Origin: Granulosicoccus sp964390335
GTDB taxonomy: Bacteria; Pseudomonadota; Gammaproteobacteria; Granulosicoccales; Granulosicoccaceae
DNA length: 64,000 bases
Direction of reading: 5' to 3'
NCBI GenBank assembly: GCA_964390335.1
Contig: CAYMHU010000004.1
Span: forward strand, 122,382 to 186,381
In this document: one piece after another, positions 62,234-64,000 of the stretch
Layout: each line of letters begins with the position of its first letter
How positions within the stretch are numbered: position 1 is the first letter of the stretch
Position numbers and translations under genes: made by a program
The notes under the pieces: model-generated
The model's database searches: none
Seen by the model: only the letters and a program-made list of their open reading frames with translations
What the model was told of the DNA's origin: nothing

Positions 62234-63370
62234 ATGAAACTCAATCTGAATATCTTGCGCGTAGCAGTTAGCGCTTTGTTACTTATACTATCGTCTAGTT
62301 ACGCCCATGCGCAGTTTGATGCAGTTAATGCCTGCTATGAGCAAAAAGATAAAGCGTGTCTTAAAGAATTCACCGGCGCAATTCTTGAGGGAGCCACGCC
62401 AGAGGTAAATGAAGCTGCGTACTTGCTTGGTCAATTGTATCTTGAAGAAGGAGATTATGAACAAGCCAAAGACACTTTTGAAATTGCAGTCGCGTTTGGC
62501 GGATCAGAGAAAAATTTCAATGAATTAAAAAAGTTACTTAACAGTGGCAAGATCGATTTAGAAACCACCGACTGCATGTTTTTAAAATCCGAACAATGTT
62601 TATTGGATGTAGCTGAGAAAAAGCCAGAGAAAGCTGGTGTTGCGTATTATTTACTGGCAGGCATGTTGTCAAAGGATGACCCCGAGCGTACAACTGAATT
62701 AACGTTGAAAGCTGCCAACTTGGGACATACCACTGCAGCGTGTTTGCTGGCAGCTTCATACGCTAACGAAAAAGTAAAAGGTCCATCTGTGACGGCTGGA
62801 TACTCGCCAGAACTTCCGGTTGACTATGAGCAATCAAGATATTGGAGCAAAAAATGCGGCAATGGACCCTTTAACGGTTACAGCGAGAAACATTTCAAGA
62901 GATATCAATCTGCCAATGGTCACAGGGCATACGCTAAGTTTGGCACTCGATATCGCACCTTTTCCTCTGGTGTGGCTACACCAGAACTGGCCGTGAGTTT
63001 GGCTGGGGCGCTATGCAAAAGTGGCACGAAAGATAAAGAAGAAGATGAGCAGTGTCTGGTTGTTAATGTAGACGGAGAGTGGGTGGATTATACGGTAGCC
63101 GCAGCAATGCCAAACTACTTGCAAGGCATCGATAGCTTAATTTTGAAAGGGTCTCGTAACTATTACAAAAATAAATATCTACCAGCCACTGGTGTGAAAG
63201 TCATAGTGCAAGGACCGCTAGGTAACTGGGCCGGGTGGATTGGTGGAAGCAACGACTCTCTTGATGATCTCACACGGAAAGCGATCGAAAGATGCCAAAA
63301 CGACTGGCAATTCGAGAGGCACGGATCGGCTTGTGAAGTTGTGAATTTTAATGGGGTTTGGGTTCAGTAG
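62234..63370 (+). CDS. Secreted Sel1/TPR-like repeat protein of unknown function
   Basis: 378 residues from ATG 62234, which gives a signal peptide MKLNLNILRVAVSALLLILS ending near AHAQ. An ATG twelve bases upstream (62222) is an alternative. Residues about 30-180 have Sel1/TPR-like helical repeats (AAYLLGQLYLEEGDYEQAKD, VAYYLLAGMLSKDDPERTTE, TAACLLAASYANEKV). The remainder is a cysteine-containing domain with two similar ends: DEQCLVVNVDGEWVDYTVA and SACEVVNFNGVWVQ, each Cys-x-V-V-N-x-x-G-x-W-V, suggesting a tandem repeat. Family not recognised. The glutathione S-transferase gene starts 1 bp after its stop codon, so the two may be co-transcribed. Confidence 0.72.
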   Translation: MKLNLNILRVAVSALLLILSSSYAHAQFDAVNACYEQKDKACLKEFTGAILEGATPEVNEAAYLLGQLYLEEGDYEQAKDTFEIAVAFGGSEKNFNELKKLLNSGKIDLETTDCMFLKSEQCLLDVAEKKPEKAGVAYYLLAGMLSKDDPERTTELTLKAANLGHTTAACLLAASYANEKVKGPSVTAGYSPELPVDYEQSRYWSKKCGNGPFNGYSEKHFKRYQSANGHRAYAKFGTRYRTFSSGVATPELAVSLAGALCKSGTKDKEEDEQCLVVNVDGEWVDYTVAAAMPNYLQGIDSLILKGSRNYYKNKYLPATGVKVIVQGPLGNWAGWIGGSNDSLDDLTRKAIERCQNDWQFERHGSACEVVNFNGVWVQ

Positions 63371-63371
63371 C

Positions 63372-64000
63372 ATGATAAAAGTTTGGGGTAGAGCAAGTTC
63401 TGCCAATGTGCAATGCGTTATGTGGTGTATTGCCGAGCTTGGTATTGAGTATGAACGGCTCGATGTAGGCTTACATTATGGTGTTAATAACACGTCCGAC
63501 TACTTAGCTATGAATCCCAATGGCACTATTCCCACTATTCAAGATGGTGATAATCCACCGCTGTGGGAGTCTGGATCAGTAGTGCGGTATTTGGCAAACG
63601 CATACGCAAGCGATCCGTTTTGGCCAAGCAATCCAATAGAGCGGGCCAATGTTGATAAGTGGGCAGAGTGGGGTAAGGTGAGCGCGCAAATGAATTTTAA
63701 CTCACCCGTATTCTGGCCGGTAATGCGAGCCGCAAAATCGCCACCAGACTATACGAAACTTAAAAATTCAATTGACCATTTCGAGAAGTTTTTGAAAATT
63801 GCCGATGCCCGTTTGACACAACATGAGTATTTAGTCGGCAAGGATTTCACCCTGGCAGATATTCAGTTTGGGCATATATTATTTCGCTATCATGAAATAG
63901 ATATTGAGCGAGATGCGTTGCCCAATATTGCACGCTATTATTCTTTGCTGACCGAGATGCCGTTTTATCGGGAGCATGTGATGGTTGATTTTTCAGAGTT
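63372..64000 (+). CDS. Glutathione S-transferase (partial, C-terminus cut by window end)
   Basis: The frame runs from ATG 63372 without a stop to the window end (about 209 residues). The N-terminal thioredoxin-like domain is clear: IKVWGRASSANVQCVMWCIAELG, the substrate-binding MNPNGTIPTIQDGD with cis-Pro, and LWESGSVVRYLANAY with the Glu-Ser glutathione-binding pair. A helical C-terminal domain follows (LTQHEYLVGKDFTLADIQFG, containing the conserved Asp of the N-capping box). The catalytic position near the N-terminus is Ser or Asn (ASSAN), as in beta/theta-type enzymes. The final residues are missing. Confidence 0.93.
   Translation, partial: MIKVWGRASSANVQCVMWCIAELGIEYERLDVGLHYGVNNTSDYLAMNPNGTIPTIQDGDNPPLWESGSVVRYLANAYASDPFWPSNPIERANVDKWAEWGKVSAQMNFNSPVFWPVMRAAKSPPDYTKLKNSIDHFEKFLKIADARLTQHEYLVGKDFTLADIQFGHILFRYHEIDIERDALPNIARYYSLLTEMPFYREHVMVDFSE

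Noticed and set aside
1..64000. CRISPR arrays, rRNA and tRNA genes, insertion sequences, prophage genes
   Set aside because: None recognised on reading; no regularly spaced direct repeats, transposase or phage structural motifs were seen. A tRNAscan or ISfinder search would be needed to exclude short ones.

Overview
The window looks like a piece of a draft chromosome from a free-living, Gram-negative gammaproteobacterium, probably marine. The evidence is the GlnK/Amt pair, a LpxL-type acyltransferase, lipobox lipoproteins, hisBHAF-I-E followed by tatABC, a TPP-riboswitch-controlled thiBPQ set, a secreted laminarinase-like GH16 enzyme and a sulfonate (DHPS) oxidation cluster. The placement is an inference from gene content; no rRNA or tRNA gene was seen to anchor it. 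No CRISPR array, prophage or insertion sequence was recognised. The only mobile-type module is a vapBC pair. Two runs of exactly 100 N (27007-27106 and 61959-62058) are each flanked by the same 55 bases on both sides, so both look like unmerged contig overlaps rather than missing sequence.

Layout. 1-583 is the N-terminal part of a MoxR ATPase. 869-8315 holds a secreted galactose-oxidase-type copper radical oxidase, a DUF349 coiled-coil protein, an EAL phosphodiesterase with a degenerate zinc-sensor-like tail, and an M48 peptidase fused to a TerB-like domain. 8371-10118 is nitrogen assimilation (NtrC-type site, amt, glnK). 10212-16576 has a LysR regulator, an ABC exporter, an exostosin-like glycosyltransferase, an HNH nuclease and a HELVH lipoprotein. 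16798-26560 mixes catabolic, envelope and transport genes: GH16, AcuI-like reductase, GT2, DUF533/TerB protein, ankyrin membrane protein, an aspartoacylase homologue missing its key residues, an SLC13 permease and an OmpA lipoprotein.

27142-32177 has csaA and then, on the minus strand, TerC, hpsN, hpsO, hpsP and a secreted unknown. The three hps-like dehydrogenases together fit oxidation of 2,3-dihydroxypropane-1-sulfonate to sulfolactate. 32703-35788 is a DUF1501/DUF1800 pair, the first with a Tat signal. 35888-39082 is a three-gene envelope operon (OmpA/BON protein, membrane coiled-coil protein, DsbA-like protein). 39273-42748 is a four-gene run with an LprI-like protein, thiamine pyrophosphokinase, threonine aldolase and a VOC protein.

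42749-47945 is the least ordinary stretch. It has low gene density, two tandem candidate small proteins, a broken AraC regulator beside a VOC gene, a frameshifted small lipoprotein downstream of a META/PrcB lipoprotein, and vapBC. 48030-53454 holds thiBPQ under a TPP riboswitch, a DMT transporter and a lipid A-type acyltransferase. 53564-61307 is core metabolism and export: dtd, hisB-H-A-F, hisI, hisE, tatA-B-C and gpmI. 61427-64000 ends with a cytochrome c-type lipoprotein, a Sel1/TPR-like secreted protein and a partial glutathione S-transferase.

No clearly new multi-gene system such as an anti-phage island is evident. The most interesting leads are the DHPS cluster with its attached TerC gene, the apparent aspartoacylase pseudoenzyme, the EAL protein with a metal-site-stripped CZB-like tail, the copper radical oxidase with a sorting-type C-terminus, the tandem small ORFs at 42987-43321, and an unexplained 38-bp near-perfect palindrome at 32407-32444.
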